A DNA stretch of 64,000 nt from Agitococcus lubricus (GTDB lineage: Bacteria > Pseudomonadota > Gammaproteobacteria > Pseudomonadales > Moraxellaceae): assembly GCF_003051055.1 (NCBI RefSeq), contig NZ_QAON01000001.1, positions 124,001 through 188,000 of the forward strand, given 5' to 3'. The first letter of the stretch is position 1. Every line of letters begins with the position of its first letter. The notes under the pieces are model-generated. The model was not told the DNA's origin and searched no databases. It saw only the letters and a program-made list of their open reading frames with translations. The position numbers and the translations under genes were made by a program. This document shows positions 1 through 8,227 of the stretch, piece by piece.

Positions 1-653
1 AACACATTGCGCAAGCGCAACACGATGAATTTGCACAACCCTTACGTTTAGGCGCTATTTTTACCGTAGCGCCTTATGTTTTTCCTAGCTTAATTCCTGC
101 CTTACACCAAAGTGCGCCCAATTTACTATTATATCTCGAAGAGAATTATACCCATGTCTTAAGTGAAAAATTAGCCCAAGGTGACTTGGATATGATTTTG
201 GTTGCCAGCCCATTTGAGCAAATTGAGACCCAACACCAACTATTATTTGAAGAAGACTTTTTACTACTCTTACCCAAACAGCATGCGTGGCAAACACAAA
301 GCCAAATTGACAACCAAGCACTCGCAGAAGCCCCCATGCTGATGTTAGGCGAAGGCCATTGTTTTAGAGACCAAAGTCTCGCCACTTGCCCGATGAATAA
401 TCCCAAATTAAACAATGGGAACTCCTTAGAAACGCTTCGTTTTATGGTCGCTAATGGCTTGGGCTTAACCATTATTCCTGCGATTAGCGTCCCTTTTCTG
501 ATTAACGACGGTTTAACTACCCGTCCTTTATTACACCCACCCACGCGACAAATTATGGCGGTTTGGCGCAGACGCTTTCCCCGTCCTAATACCATTCGTG
601 TGCTACTATCCACGTTACAACAACTTCAGTTATCAGGAAGCCGCCCCTTATGA
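1..653 (+). CDS. oxyR: OxyR hydrogen peroxide sensor, LysR family (5' end missing)
   Basis: LysR-type regulator that senses hydrogen peroxide by a reversible disulfide and activates antioxidant genes. Only the effector-binding part is present: the frame is open from base 3, so the N-terminal helix-turn-helix lies outside the window. The peroxide-sensing segment is clear. GHCFRDQ at about 354-374 carries the first cysteine (codon 360-362) and a second cysteine follows nine residues later (387-389), the same spacing as Cys199/Cys208 of E. coli OxyR. SLETLRFMVANGLGLTIIPA then matches the OxyR C-terminal half. The stop overlaps the recG start by 4 bp (ATGA), so the two are probably co-transcribed. 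Identity as OxyR rather than a generic LysR protein is well supported by both cysteines. Confidence 0.92.
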   Translation, partial: HIAQAQHDEFAQPLRLGAIFTVAPYVFPSLIPALHQSAPNLLLYLEENYTHVLSEKLAQGDLDMILVASPFEQIETQHQLLFEEDFLLLLPKQHAWQTQSQIDNQALAEAPMLMLGEGHCFRDQSLATCPMNNPKLNNGNSLETLRFMVANGLGLTIIPAISVPFLINDGLTTRPLLHPPTRQIMAVWRRRFPRPNTIRVLLSTLQQLQLSGSRPL

Positions 654-2719
654 GTCAACTACTGACCCATATCCCCATTCAACACTTAAAAGGGGTAGGT
701 AGTGCTTTAACAGAAAAATTAGCCCGCTTAGGCTTATTCACGTTACAAGATTTAGTCTTTCATTTACCGCGTGACTATGAAGACCGCAGTCGTATCACAC
801 CCATTCAACAAGCACGCGCAGGCGCGACGCTGCTCATCGAAGGCGAGGTTGTGCAGTGCGAAGTGGCACAAGGAAAACGGCAATCCTTAGCGGTGCGTGT
901 CAGTGATGGGTCGGGACAAGTGACACTGCGTTTTTATCATTTTTATCCTCAACAAAAAGAACATTTCAAACGCGGCACGTTGATGCGTGTGTTTGGTGAG
1001 TTTCGTTTGGGACAGAGTGGTTTAGAACTGTATCATCCCGAATATAAACGCGTCAGCGCGCATGCCCCCTTACCTGACGCGACTTTGACTGCGCTATACC
1101 CTACGACTGAAGGTCTCACCCAAGCCAAACTACGGCAACTCATTGACGAAGCCTTAACTTATCTCTCGCCACAGTCTTTGCCCGAGTTATTGCCCAGCTA
1201 TCTGAATAGCAAATACTCTCTCATCAGTGCGATAAAAACCTTACATCATCCACCCACCGACCATCAACGTGAATTATTTATGATGGGCATGCACCCTGCC
1301 CAACAGCGTTTGGCCTTTGAAGAGCTCACAGCCCATCAAATCAGTTTGGCGCAACGTCGACAGCATGTTCAAGCCCTACGCGCACCCTCATTTAGCCAAG
1401 ACTGCCCGTTGGCACCGCAATTTCTTAAGCAACTACCTTTTACCATTACGCAAGCACAACACCGCGTTTGGCAAGAAATTGCCCACGATTTAAGTCTCAA
1501 TCAACCCATGTTGCGATTAGTACAAGGCGATGTGGGTGCAGGCAAAACCGTGGTCGCGGCCTTAGCCGCTTGCCAAGCGATTGGCAGTCAATGGCAAGTC
1601 GCACTCATGGCACCCACAGAAATTTTGGCTGAACAACATTACCGTAGCTTTAGCCAGTGGTTTACAGACTTAGGTCATCGTGTTGCATGGTTAAGTGGTA
1701 GACAAGGTGTTAAAGAGCGTAATGCCGCCTTAGCCCTTATCGCAAGCGGTGAGGCGCATATTGTCGTAGGGACACACGCCTTGTTTCAAGACAGTGTGCA
1801 GTTTGCGCGTTTGGGGTTGGTGATTATTGATGAACAACACCGTTTTGGTGTCGAACAACGCTTGGCTTTACGCCAAAAAGGTGAACAATGGGGCATGTGT
1901 CCACATCAATTAATTATGACCGCCACCCCTATTCCGCGTACTTTAGCGATGAGTGCTTATGGCGACTTAGATACCTCTATCATTGATGAATTGCCGCCTA
2001 ATCGTACGCCTGTCACTACGGTTGCTTTACCCAATGCCCGTCGTGCGGATGTGATTGAGCGTGTTCGCGCCAATTGCCAAACAGGTAAACAAGCCTATTG
2101 GGTGTGTACCTTAATTGAAGAATCGGAACAATTAGAAGCACAAGCTGCCCAAGCGATTTATGAGGAATTACAACAAGAATTGCCCGAACTGCGTTTAGGC
2201 TTGGTGCATGGCAAGTTAAAGGCCAGCGAAAAACAAGCGATTATGGCTGAGTTTAAACAGGGTAATTTGGATTTGTTAGTGGCAACAACCGTCATCGAAG
2301 TCGGTGTTGATGTGCCCAATTCGTCATTGATGATTATTGAAAATGCCGAGCGTTTGGGCTTGGCGCAATTGCATCAATTACGTGGTCGGGTGGGTCGTGG
2401 TAGTACGGTGAGTTATTGTGTGTTGCTGTATCAACCCCCGTTATCACACATGGGACAAGAACGTTTAGCAATTATGCGTGCGACTACTGATGGTTTTGTG
2501 ATTGCCGAAAAAGATTTAGAACTACGCGGAGCTGGCGAAGTTTTGGGCACTAAACAAACGGGAATGATTGATTTTAAGGTGGCCGACCTACACCGCGACC
2601 AAAAACTGCTAAAAACTGCCCAGCAATTAGCCAAAACGCTTTATAAAGACCAGCCTCAACAGGCACAAGCCTTGATTCAGCGTTGGCTACCCAATGCACC
2701 AAAGTATGTGGCGGTTTAG
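650..2719 (+). CDS. recG: ATP-dependent DNA helicase RecG
   Basis: RecG remodels stalled replication forks and branch-migrates Holliday junctions in the cytoplasm. At 689 residues it has normal length (E. coli 693). The N-terminal wedge/OB-fold region comes first, with a helix-hairpin-helix-like start (IQHLKGVGSALTEKLARLG). The superfamily 2 motor follows: Walker A GDVGAGKT at about residue 293, the Walker B box DEQH at about 394, TATPIPRT just after it, and motif VI QLRGRVGRG towards the end. The C-terminal RecG-specific segment is also present. Its ATG lies within the oxyR stop (4 bp overlap), which suggests translational coupling. A short hairpin with a T run follows the stop. Assignment is secure. 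Confidence 0.98.
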   Translation: MSQLLTHIPIQHLKGVGSALTEKLARLGLFTLQDLVFHLPRDYEDRSRITPIQQARAGATLLIEGEVVQCEVAQGKRQSLAVRVSDGSGQVTLRFYHFYPQQKEHFKRGTLMRVFGEFRLGQSGLELYHPEYKRVSAHAPLPDATLTALYPTTEGLTQAKLRQLIDEALTYLSPQSLPELLPSYLNSKYSLISAIKTLHHPPTDHQRELFMMGMHPAQQRLAFEELTAHQISLAQRRQHVQALRAPSFSQDCPLAPQFLKQLPFTITQAQHRVWQEIAHDLSLNQPMLRLVQGDVGAGKTVVAALAACQAIGSQWQVALMAPTEILAEQHYRSFSQWFTDLGHRVAWLSGRQGVKERNAALALIASGEAHIVVGTHALFQDSVQFARLGLVIIDEQHRFGVEQRLALRQKGEQWGMCPHQLIMTATPIPRTLAMSAYGDLDTSIIDELPPNRTPVTTVALPNARRADVIERVRANCQTGKQAYWVCTLIEESEQLEAQAAQAIYEELQQELPELRLGLVHGKLKASEKQAIMAEFKQGNLDLLVATTVIEVGVDVPNSSLMIIENAERLGLAQLHQLRGRVGRGSTVSYCVLLYQPPLSHMGQERLAIMRATTDGFVIAEKDLELRGAGEVLGTKQTGMIDFKVADLHRDQKLLKTAQQLAKTLYKDQPQQAQALIQRWLPNAPKYVAV

Positions 2720-2725
2720 AAAAGT

Positions 2726-2743
2726 CTGAGACACTCAGTTTTT
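2726..2743 (+). terminator. Probable rho-independent terminator after recG
   Basis: A 5-bp stem (CTGAG / CTCAG) with a 3-base loop is followed directly by TTTTT, 7 bases after the recG stop. The stem is short but the T run is well placed. It would separate oxyR-recG from the next gene. Confidence 0.5.
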
Positions 2744-2809
2744 GTAAAGTATTATAAAATTTATGTTAGGATTATTAATCATCATATAACAATATAAAAT
2801 GGAGTCTTT

Positions 2810-3124
2810 ATGCTACTCAGTAATTTAGAAATCATCCCCAATAGAACCATAGTCGAACATTTAGGCGTTGTACAAGGTAGTACGGTACGCAGTAAACATA
2901 TTGGTAAAGACTTTATGGCAGGACTCAAAAATGTGGTTGGTGGAGAGTTAACTGCTTATACAGAACTTATGGTTGAAGCACGCAATCAAGCCACTAATCG
3001 TATGGTTGAGCAGGCTGAAAAAATAGGTGCAAATGCCATTTTAAACATTCGCTATACATCTACTTCTGTGACAGGTGGTGCTGCAGAAATTCTCGCCTAT
3101 GGCTCAGCAGTTATTTTGGAGTAA
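2810..3124 (+). CDS. YbjQ/UPF0145-family protein
   Basis: Small cytoplasmic protein of 104 residues that is almost entirely one YbjQ (UPF0145, often named heavy-metal-binding) domain. Family features include a central conserved stretch (GLKNVVGGELTAYTELM) and the C-terminal pattern GANAILNIRY followed by a glycine-rich end and AYGSAV. YbjQ proteins form ring-like pentamers; their biological role is not firmly established, and the metal-binding name rests on weak evidence. The start has a GGAG motif 6-8 bases upstream. It lies 8 bp before a second, membrane-anchored YbjQ-domain protein, so the two probably form one operon and may be partners. Confidence 0.85.
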   Translation: MLLSNLEIIPNRTIVEHLGVVQGSTVRSKHIGKDFMAGLKNVVGGELTAYTELMVEARNQATNRMVEQAEKIGANAILNIRYTSTSVTGGAAEILAYGSAVILE

Positions 3125-3132
3125 CACGATAA

Positions 3133-4209
3133 ATGGAATTAGTGATTAAGCTGATTTTTGTGATTAGTTTGATATTGTGGGGTTATTTTAGAGGTAGTCG
3201 TAATTATAAAGCACATATCAAGCAATTAGAGACTGAGGAACAACAAGTCAAAGATATTCTAATTTTTGCGACTAAATATCCCGACCAATCATCTTCGCTG
3301 CCGCTCGACCCGATTTTAGTGGCAGGTAGTGCTGTGATTAGTGTTGACCATTTTCGCTATTTTTTATCAAGTTTACGTAAATTTATAGGTGGTAATTATA
3401 GCGTTTATGAAGATTTAACACTTCGAGCAAGGCGTCAAGCAATCATACGCATGAAACAACAAGCTCAAAAATACAACACGCAGATGATTTTTAATGTCAA
3501 ATACCAAACAACACCACTATCAAATCAACAACAAGGCGAAATGCCACAAGTCGAAGTATTAGCTTATGGTACGGCTTTTATTCCTAACACAGGTTTAGTC
3601 AAGGATAGCATCGCACACTACGAGAAAGTTATTATTCCTGAGCGAGAACAATCAAACTATCAAACTTTTAAAAATAAATATGCACAAATCGCTTTAATTT
3701 CTACCTTACTATTAGCAATCTATTCTGTCATGGAGAGCTTTTTTTCGGTCAGTGAGCGTGCTCTACGCTATGTAAATGGTGCGCCATGGACTGTTTTTTG
3801 GGTTTTATCTGGCATAGTAGCAATATTAGCTTGGAGACGAAGCAATACGGGTAATGACAAATTACCCCTTTCAGATAAAATCATTTTGTCTATTTTATTT
3901 ATTCCCTGCATGACTGTTGCTTTCTATTTTATCGCGCTTAGAGTGAATACGATTACTGCTTCGCCCATGAAAGAAGAGGTATATATTTTACAAGAAAATG
4001 TGACTCTTAAACCTAAAAACAATCAACTACCCATCATTCATTTTGATGAGCAGCATGAGTACTGGCATGCCCAAAAAACAGGCTCTGAAATAAAAATTTC
4101 TCTTCAACGTGGCCTACTATTTTTCTATCAGTATGACGCTAAACCGCTAGTTGCCAAATATGACAAATTTCACGAAGAACGTCGCAATAAAAACAAGCTA
4201 AAACAGTAG
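3133..4209 (+). CDS. Membrane protein with a YbjQ-like domain
   Basis: A 358-residue protein I do not recognise as a named gene. One hydrophobic segment lies at about residues 3-19. Residues about 48-152 form a YbjQ-like domain: SLRKFIGGNYSVYEDL and the ending VEVLAYGTAFI resemble the 104-residue neighbour. Three further hydrophobic segments follow at about 188-207, 215-237 and 254-275, then a charged C-terminal tail of about 80 residues. The soluble domain is therefore probably held at the membrane. The 3' end overlaps the convergent M48 peptidase gene by 12 bp. Function is unknown; association with the protease is an inference from position. Confidence 0.75.
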   Translation: MELVIKLIFVISLILWGYFRGSRNYKAHIKQLETEEQQVKDILIFATKYPDQSSSLPLDPILVAGSAVISVDHFRYFLSSLRKFIGGNYSVYEDLTLRARRQAIIRMKQQAQKYNTQMIFNVKYQTTPLSNQQQGEMPQVEVLAYGTAFIPNTGLVKDSIAHYEKVIIPEREQSNYQTFKNKYAQIALISTLLLAIYSVMESFFSVSERALRYVNGAPWTVFWVLSGIVAILAWRRSNTGNDKLPLSDKIILSILFIPCMTVAFYFIALRVNTITASPMKEEVYILQENVTLKPKNNQLPIIHFDEQHEYWHAQKTGSEIKISLQRGLLFFYQYDAKPLVAKYDKFHEERRNKNKLKQ

Positions 4210-5022
4210 CTTCATCGGCTTTAATTTCTGTTCGCCTAGTCTGTATTGTTGGGCGAATAGAATACGGCTCTTGGTATCAGGATGTGATTTTGTCCACTCG
4301 TAGCCTTGTTGTTGGGCAACCAGATTCAATTGCTGCATCAATTTAACGACGCCTTGTGTATGACCATGTAACTTTAAACTAATATGGCAGGCATTTTCAT
4401 CAGACTCTTGCTCGGCAACTCTAGAATACGCTAATAGTCCTATATTACTGCCATCACCTAATAACCATCGCCCAAATCCTGAATGATTTAATTTTGCCGT
4501 TGTTAATATGACTGAAATTAAAATTGCACGACTCATTTGTTGCGTAATATGCCTCTTGTAGACATGTGCAATTTCATGTGCGAGCAACGCATCTAGCTCT
4601 TCTTGATACTTAATTTTTTCTAACATTCCATGATAAACAAATACATGTCCTCCTAATGTTGCAAAAGCATTAACTGTTGCCCCCTCCAAATAGTGAGCGG
4701 TAATCTTCATATCTTTTGGTAAATTCATATTAGAAGCAATAATATCCACGCGCTTCTGCAGCATTTTTTCTTGTTTTAATGCTTTTATATCTGTATGTTT
4801 TTGCTCAATATTTTTATTAATTAACGGAATATTTTCAACTAAAGTGGATTCCCATGAAAAGGGGATATACGGTGAAAAAAGATAAACCAATCTGTCTATC
4901 AAAAAGACAACACCTGCAATAATTAATATAGCAATAACGAGTAACTTAAACATTTCTCGTAATTCGTGCTTATTGTTTGCTGTATACTCTGAAGCTGGTA
5001 AGTGTGGATTACTATAACGCAC
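4198..5022 (-). CDS. M48-family membrane zinc metallopeptidase
   Basis: A 274-residue protease of the M48 (HtpX/Oma1-like) family. A transmembrane segment at about residues 27-46 anchors it. The zinc site HEIAH is at residues 149-153, and the third ligand is probably the glutamate in EQESDENAC at about 206. The N-terminal topology leaves the catalytic domain as one soluble block, unlike the multi-spanning HtpX of E. coli. Such proteases usually degrade misfolded membrane or periplasmic proteins. It converges on the YbjQ membrane protein with overlapping 3' ends, so antisense interference between the two transcripts is possible. Confidence 0.88.
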   Translation of the reverse strand: MRYSNPHLPASEYTANNKHELREMFKLLVIAILIIAGVVFLIDRLVYLFSPYIPFSWESTLVENIPLINKNIEQKHTDIKALKQEKMLQKRVDIIASNMNLPKDMKITAHYLEGATVNAFATLGGHVFVYHGMLEKIKYQEELDALLAHEIAHVYKRHITQQMSRAILISVILTTAKLNHSGFGRWLLGDGSNIGLLAYSRVAEQESDENACHISLKLHGHTQGVVKLMQQLNLVAQQQGYEWTKSHPDTKSRILFAQQYRLGEQKLKPMKLLF

Positions 5023-5062
5023 GTTACATTCCCTTGATATCAGTTAAAGACGCATTTTCTCT

Positions 5063-5085
5063 AGAGTGTGAAAGCATCACACTCT
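5063..5085. repeat. Perfect 9-bp inverted repeat between two minus-strand genes
   Basis: AGAGTGTGA and TCACACTCT are separated by 5 bases. The hairpin lies after the PH-domain gene stop and before the M48 gene start. No T run follows on either strand, so this is not a classical intrinsic terminator; it could be an RNA processing or stability hairpin. Confidence 0.55.
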
Positions 5086-5105
5086 AAATAATAGTGAGTG
5101 AGATA

Positions 5106-5729
5106 TTAACGCGGCAAAAACTTCTTAAACACACTACCAAAATCATATTGTTGAATGGCTTTGCGTCTATCGTGATAACCTGCCTCCACCTGAATCACCG
5201 TTTGATTAATAATATCAGGCAAGTTCAATACCACATTTTCGGGCAATTCACGTAACACAAACATCGCATTTACCGCATCATGCGTACGTTGCAAAACGTG
5301 CATATCTCTGTCTATTTCTTTGCAACGCTCACTAATGGCAAATAAGGCTTTATAAATGGCTTTAATTTGAGTGATTTGTTTTTTATCAATATCAATCGAA
5401 AACTCTGCCCCACCTAACTTAAACTTCAACTCCACATCTAAATCGACTGTCCCCGCCGTTTCCATTCGTACATCACTAATGCTGTAATGTTTGTATAAAT
5501 AACGATTTAACATCCGTTTTTTACTAATTGCCAAATTGCCATTTAAGTGAATAAAGGCCAAATTGGTAAAACAGTATTCATCCATTTTAGACTTGATGAC
5601 CACAAAAATTTCTTCATTGTCTTCATGAAAAACATAATCATCGACGTCGGTTTTATCAAACTCAGCAGGGGGAATAATTTTGCCAATATCACTCAGACCT
5701 AATGCATCGGCAGCTAAACTCTTAAACAT
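5106..5729 (-). CDS. Bacterial PH-domain protein, YvbH-like
   Basis: A 207-residue soluble protein. Residues about 25-125 resemble the bacterial pleckstrin-homology domain (bPH_1): DDYVFHEDNEEIFVVIKSK, then FTNLAFIHLNG and alternating beta strands. The rest is helical and resembles the YvbH-type C-terminal oligomerisation region. Bacterial PH domains of this class form ring-like oligomers; their ligand and role are not established. There is no signal peptide. A GGAG-type site precedes the ATG. It lies in the same direction as the SCP2-like and M48 genes, with hairpins between them, so these are probably loosely linked transcripts. Confidence 0.72.
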   Translation of the reverse strand: MFKSLAADALGLSDIGKIIPPAEFDKTDVDDYVFHEDNEEIFVVIKSKMDEYCFTNLAFIHLNGNLAISKKRMLNRYLYKHYSISDVRMETAGTVDLDVELKFKLGGAEFSIDIDKKQITQIKAIYKALFAISERCKEIDRDMHVLQRTHDAVNAMFVLRELPENVVLNLPDIINQTVIQVEAGYHDRRKAIQQYDFGSVFKKFLPR

Positions 5730-5765
5730 CCTTCACTCTCCTTATTGATGATTAACTCGAATCCT

Positions 5766-5804
5766 CTACCATCATTCTACTCTGCGATATCAACATGATG
5801 GTAG
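5766..5804. repeat. Perfect 10-bp inverted repeat after the SCP2-like gene
   Basis: CTACCATCAT and ATGATGGTAG are separated by 19 bases, about 20 bp downstream of the SCP2-like stop. There is no T run. It is a second intergenic hairpin of the same general kind as the one at 5063-5085. Confidence 0.5.
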
Positions 5805-5822
5805 GTGTTTACTATCCCTTAT

Positions 5823-6257
5823 TTAAGCCGCTTGGCGTTTATTTTGACGTTGGCTTTTCACCCATTTGATAGCCTGACGCACAGGTTTTGGCACATCGGG
5901 CTGTAAATATTTAGCCGCATTGTTAAACCACATTAACAAACCAAAATCCCCTTCCATCTTGATATTGCCCTCCTGCATGCCTTTCATAAAGGCCATCGGT
6001 GTTGCCTTACTCAAAATTTTCACTGCGTAATCGGCATCTTTAAAACTTAAGCTAAAATCAGGTTTGTTATGTGCTTGAGCATGCGAACGAATACGACGGT
6101 TTTTGATTGAAAAATAACGTACAGACGACATATCACTGGTTTGTAATTGAATGACAAACTGACGATTGTGTAACATCGCCATAAAACCTGCATGATGATG
6201 TGACAAATACTGCATACGGCCAGCCATAAATACCAATAACAAATCAAATTTAGTCAT
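5823..6257 (-). CDS. SCP2-like (sterol carrier) domain protein
   Basis: A 144-residue soluble protein consisting of one SCP2-like lipid-binding fold. The diagnostic part is the C-terminal half: DFSLSFKDADYAVKIL, then an AFMKGMQEGNIKMEGDFGLL segment typical of the family's GxxKxxGD turn, then a helical end. The basic C-terminus (KSQRQNKRQ) is unusual and could contact acidic partners or membranes. Bacterial SCP2-like proteins bind hydrophobic molecules such as fatty acyl chains or quinone precursors; the ligand here cannot be told from sequence. Confidence 0.78.
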   Translation of the reverse strand: MTKFDLLLVFMAGRMQYLSHHHAGFMAMLHNRQFVIQLQTSDMSSVRYFSIKNRRIRSHAQAHNKPDFSLSFKDADYAVKILSKATPMAFMKGMQEGNIKMEGDFGLLMWFNNAAKYLQPDVPKPVRQAIKWVKSQRQNKRQAA

Positions 6258-6487
6258 GCTCCTACCCCCTTATGTTGTTGTCATTACACTCAAATATAGG
6301 CTGTTTTTGGATAGCGGATGACTAGCACCCGCTACTTAGCAGCAATTATACGGTTCATGCGATGACAGACGTTATGGCAATATTGCTCTGTAATGTCAAT
6401 GTTAAGATGACCATGTGACTGTAGCATAAGATGGGCAGATTACTTTATCATTGCTGACTCGTCATGTTTTTATTTGAGTCAACCTTA

Positions 6488-6757
6488 TCATTTATTGAGG
6501 GCTTTTTGCTCAGACTGTTGTTTGGCCAGCCGTTTTTCTTGGCTATTCAACCAAGGCAGTAAGACAATGGCCACCATTAACACCGCCAATACCCCGTTAA
6601 AGGCCTGCCATGAAGGGGGCAAAATTGCATCAAAAAAACAAATCAATTGCCACAAACCTAAGGCAAATAAAGCCCCCATCGTCGCAGAATAAATCCAAAT
6701 CCGATGGCGTGTCATCATAACTAAAATAAGCGTCGTGATAATGGTGAGTGCTAACAT
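6488..6757 (-). CDS. Small membrane protein, function unknown
   Basis: I choose the ATG at 6757 because GAGGAG lies 7 bases upstream; the longer frame from 6790 has no such site. The 89-residue product has a hydrophobic N-terminal segment (about 1-15), a second at about 21-42, a third at about 55-72, and a charged Lys/Gln-rich tail (KRLAKQQSEQK). It looks like a three-helix inner membrane protein of a conserved but uncharacterised kind. It is isolated, with non-coding stretches on both sides. Confidence 0.6.
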   Translation of the reverse strand: MLALTIITTLILVMMTRHRIWIYSATMGALFALGLWQLICFFDAILPPSWQAFNGVLAVLMVAIVLLPWLNSQEKRLAKQQSEQKALNK

Positions 6758-7161
6758 TATTTTTCTCCTCAACTGAACACAAAACGACACTACGACTCAA
6801 TACAGGGGCTATTGTTGAGCTTTACCCCATGTACGTTGTATTTCTAAGTTCGTTGTGTATGAGTCCTAAACGGGCATATTTTTATCCTTTGTGGTCTATC
6901 CTTAAGTGAGATAGATAACGTGGGATAGATCTATTATCGAGTTTTTTTTGGTCAGTCATAGCGGCTAAAGCCGCTATAGCGACGGCCTGTGTCGTTTAGG
7001 TTTATGCGACAATAATTGTCGTCAAAGGGCTAAAATGGCTTGTTTTTAAGCAACAAACTGCTATTTTGTCAGAGAATTCATCAATACCTTAGCGTAAATA
7101 CTTATAGAGAGAAGGTATTAATGTCGATTGAAAGATAAGAACGATTAGGAGCAATTGCATC
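6758..7161. other. Divergent intergenic region with a short palindrome
   Basis: About 400 bp between divergent genes. It contains a perfect 7-bp palindrome (TAGCGGC, 4-base loop, GCCGCTA) at 6959-6976, preceded by a run of eight T. It presumably holds promoters for both neighbours and may hold an operator for the WYL-type regulator. I see no convincing small gene in it. Confidence 0.45.
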
Positions 7162-8109
7162 ATGATGAGCAAAGAAAAAGCCAGTAGTCTGCATCGACAA
7201 TGGTTAGTTTTACAGCATTTACCACAAGGCAAATGGATGGGTACTGCCGATTTACAATTGATGCTTGAGCGTGCAGGCGTGCATGTGAGTTTGCGGACTA
7301 TTCAACGGGATTTGAATCAATTAGCCGAGCGTTTTCCTTTAGAAAACAATGGCGCAAGCCCACAGGGTTGGCGTTGGCGTGCTGATGCGCAAATTTCCAG
7401 TTTGCCACACATTACTACGAGTCAAGCAGTGACTTTTTTGATGGTCGAAGAACATTTGCGCCATTTATTACCGCCCAGTTTATTAGATGAACTCCGTCCA
7501 TGGTTTGATATGGCTCGCCGCTCCGTAAATCATGCCGATAATCAAGGTCGTCATTGGTTAGACTGTGTACGCATTATTCCTCCCACACAACCACTCATTC
7601 CACCGACGGTTAATCGTCAAGCCCAACAAGCGATTTACGAAGGTTTATTGGCCAATAAACAAGTCAAAGTCAGTTATCAACGCCGTTATGACAAAGTTGC
7701 GGCTGAATATATTTTAAATCCCTTAGGTATTGTGCAACGTGGCCATATTATTTATTTGATTTGCACGCGCCATGATGACGCCAAAATTCGTTTATTTGCA
7801 CTGCAACGGTTTAATCATGCCGACCTGTTAAAAAGTCCTGTCGTGATTCCTAAAGACTTTAATTTAGATGATTATTTACAAACAGGCGCATTGGGTTTTG
7901 GCGAGGGAGAAAGTATTCGCTTAAAAGCTAAATTTACCAAAGTGGTTGGCGACCATTTATATGAAAGTAAACTCAGCGAAGACCAAGTAATTACCGAATT
8001 AGATGATACGCATCTATTGATTGAAGCCACAGTCAAACACACGCAACAACTGGTTTGGTGGTTGCGTGGTTTTGGAGATGCGGTTGAGGTGTTAGAGCCA
8101 GTTTTATAG
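7162..8109 (+). CDS. HTH/WYL-domain transcriptional regulator
   Basis: A 315-residue regulator with an N-terminal winged helix-turn-helix (about residues 10-70; VSLRTIQRDLNQL is the recognition part) and a C-terminal WYL-type ligand-sensing domain (about 160-240; ILNPLGIVQRGHIIYLIC and IRLFALQRF). This architecture is typical of the YafY/DeoR-like WYL group, members of which respond to nucleic-acid ligands or other signals and often control defence or stress genes. Two ATG codons lie in tandem at 7162 and 7165, with AGGAG about 10 bases upstream. No defence genes are adjacent, so its targets are unknown; autoregulation from the 400-bp upstream region is plausible. Confidence 0.88.
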   Translation: MMSKEKASSLHRQWLVLQHLPQGKWMGTADLQLMLERAGVHVSLRTIQRDLNQLAERFPLENNGASPQGWRWRADAQISSLPHITTSQAVTFLMVEEHLRHLLPPSLLDELRPWFDMARRSVNHADNQGRHWLDCVRIIPPTQPLIPPTVNRQAQQAIYEGLLANKQVKVSYQRRYDKVAAEYILNPLGIVQRGHIIYLICTRHDDAKIRLFALQRFNHADLLKSPVVIPKDFNLDDYLQTGALGFGEGESIRLKAKFTKVVGDHLYESKLSEDQVITELDDTHLLIEATVKHTQQLVWWLRGFGDAVEVLEPVL

Positions 8110-8127
8110 TATTTTTTGTGAGTATGG

Positions 8128-8217
8128 TTTCGACTCCGCTCAACCACCCCGACTCTGTTCCCTGAGCGAAGTCGAAGGGCAACCAACGAAAAACGCTCCC
8201 TGAGCGGAGTCGAAGGG
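8128..8217. repeat. Extragenic palindromic repeat cluster
   Basis: Three related units lie between converging genes. TTTCGACTCCGCTCA at 8128-8142 is inverted relative to two direct copies of the form CCCTGAGCGRAGTCGAAGGG at 8160-8179 and 8198-8217, which differ from each other at one base. The motif resembles a short G+C-rich repeat found scattered in many bacterial genomes. It can fold into a strong stem and may end both the WYL-regulator and flavoprotein transcripts. Confidence 0.8.
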
Positions 8218-8227
8218 TCGTTTTTAC

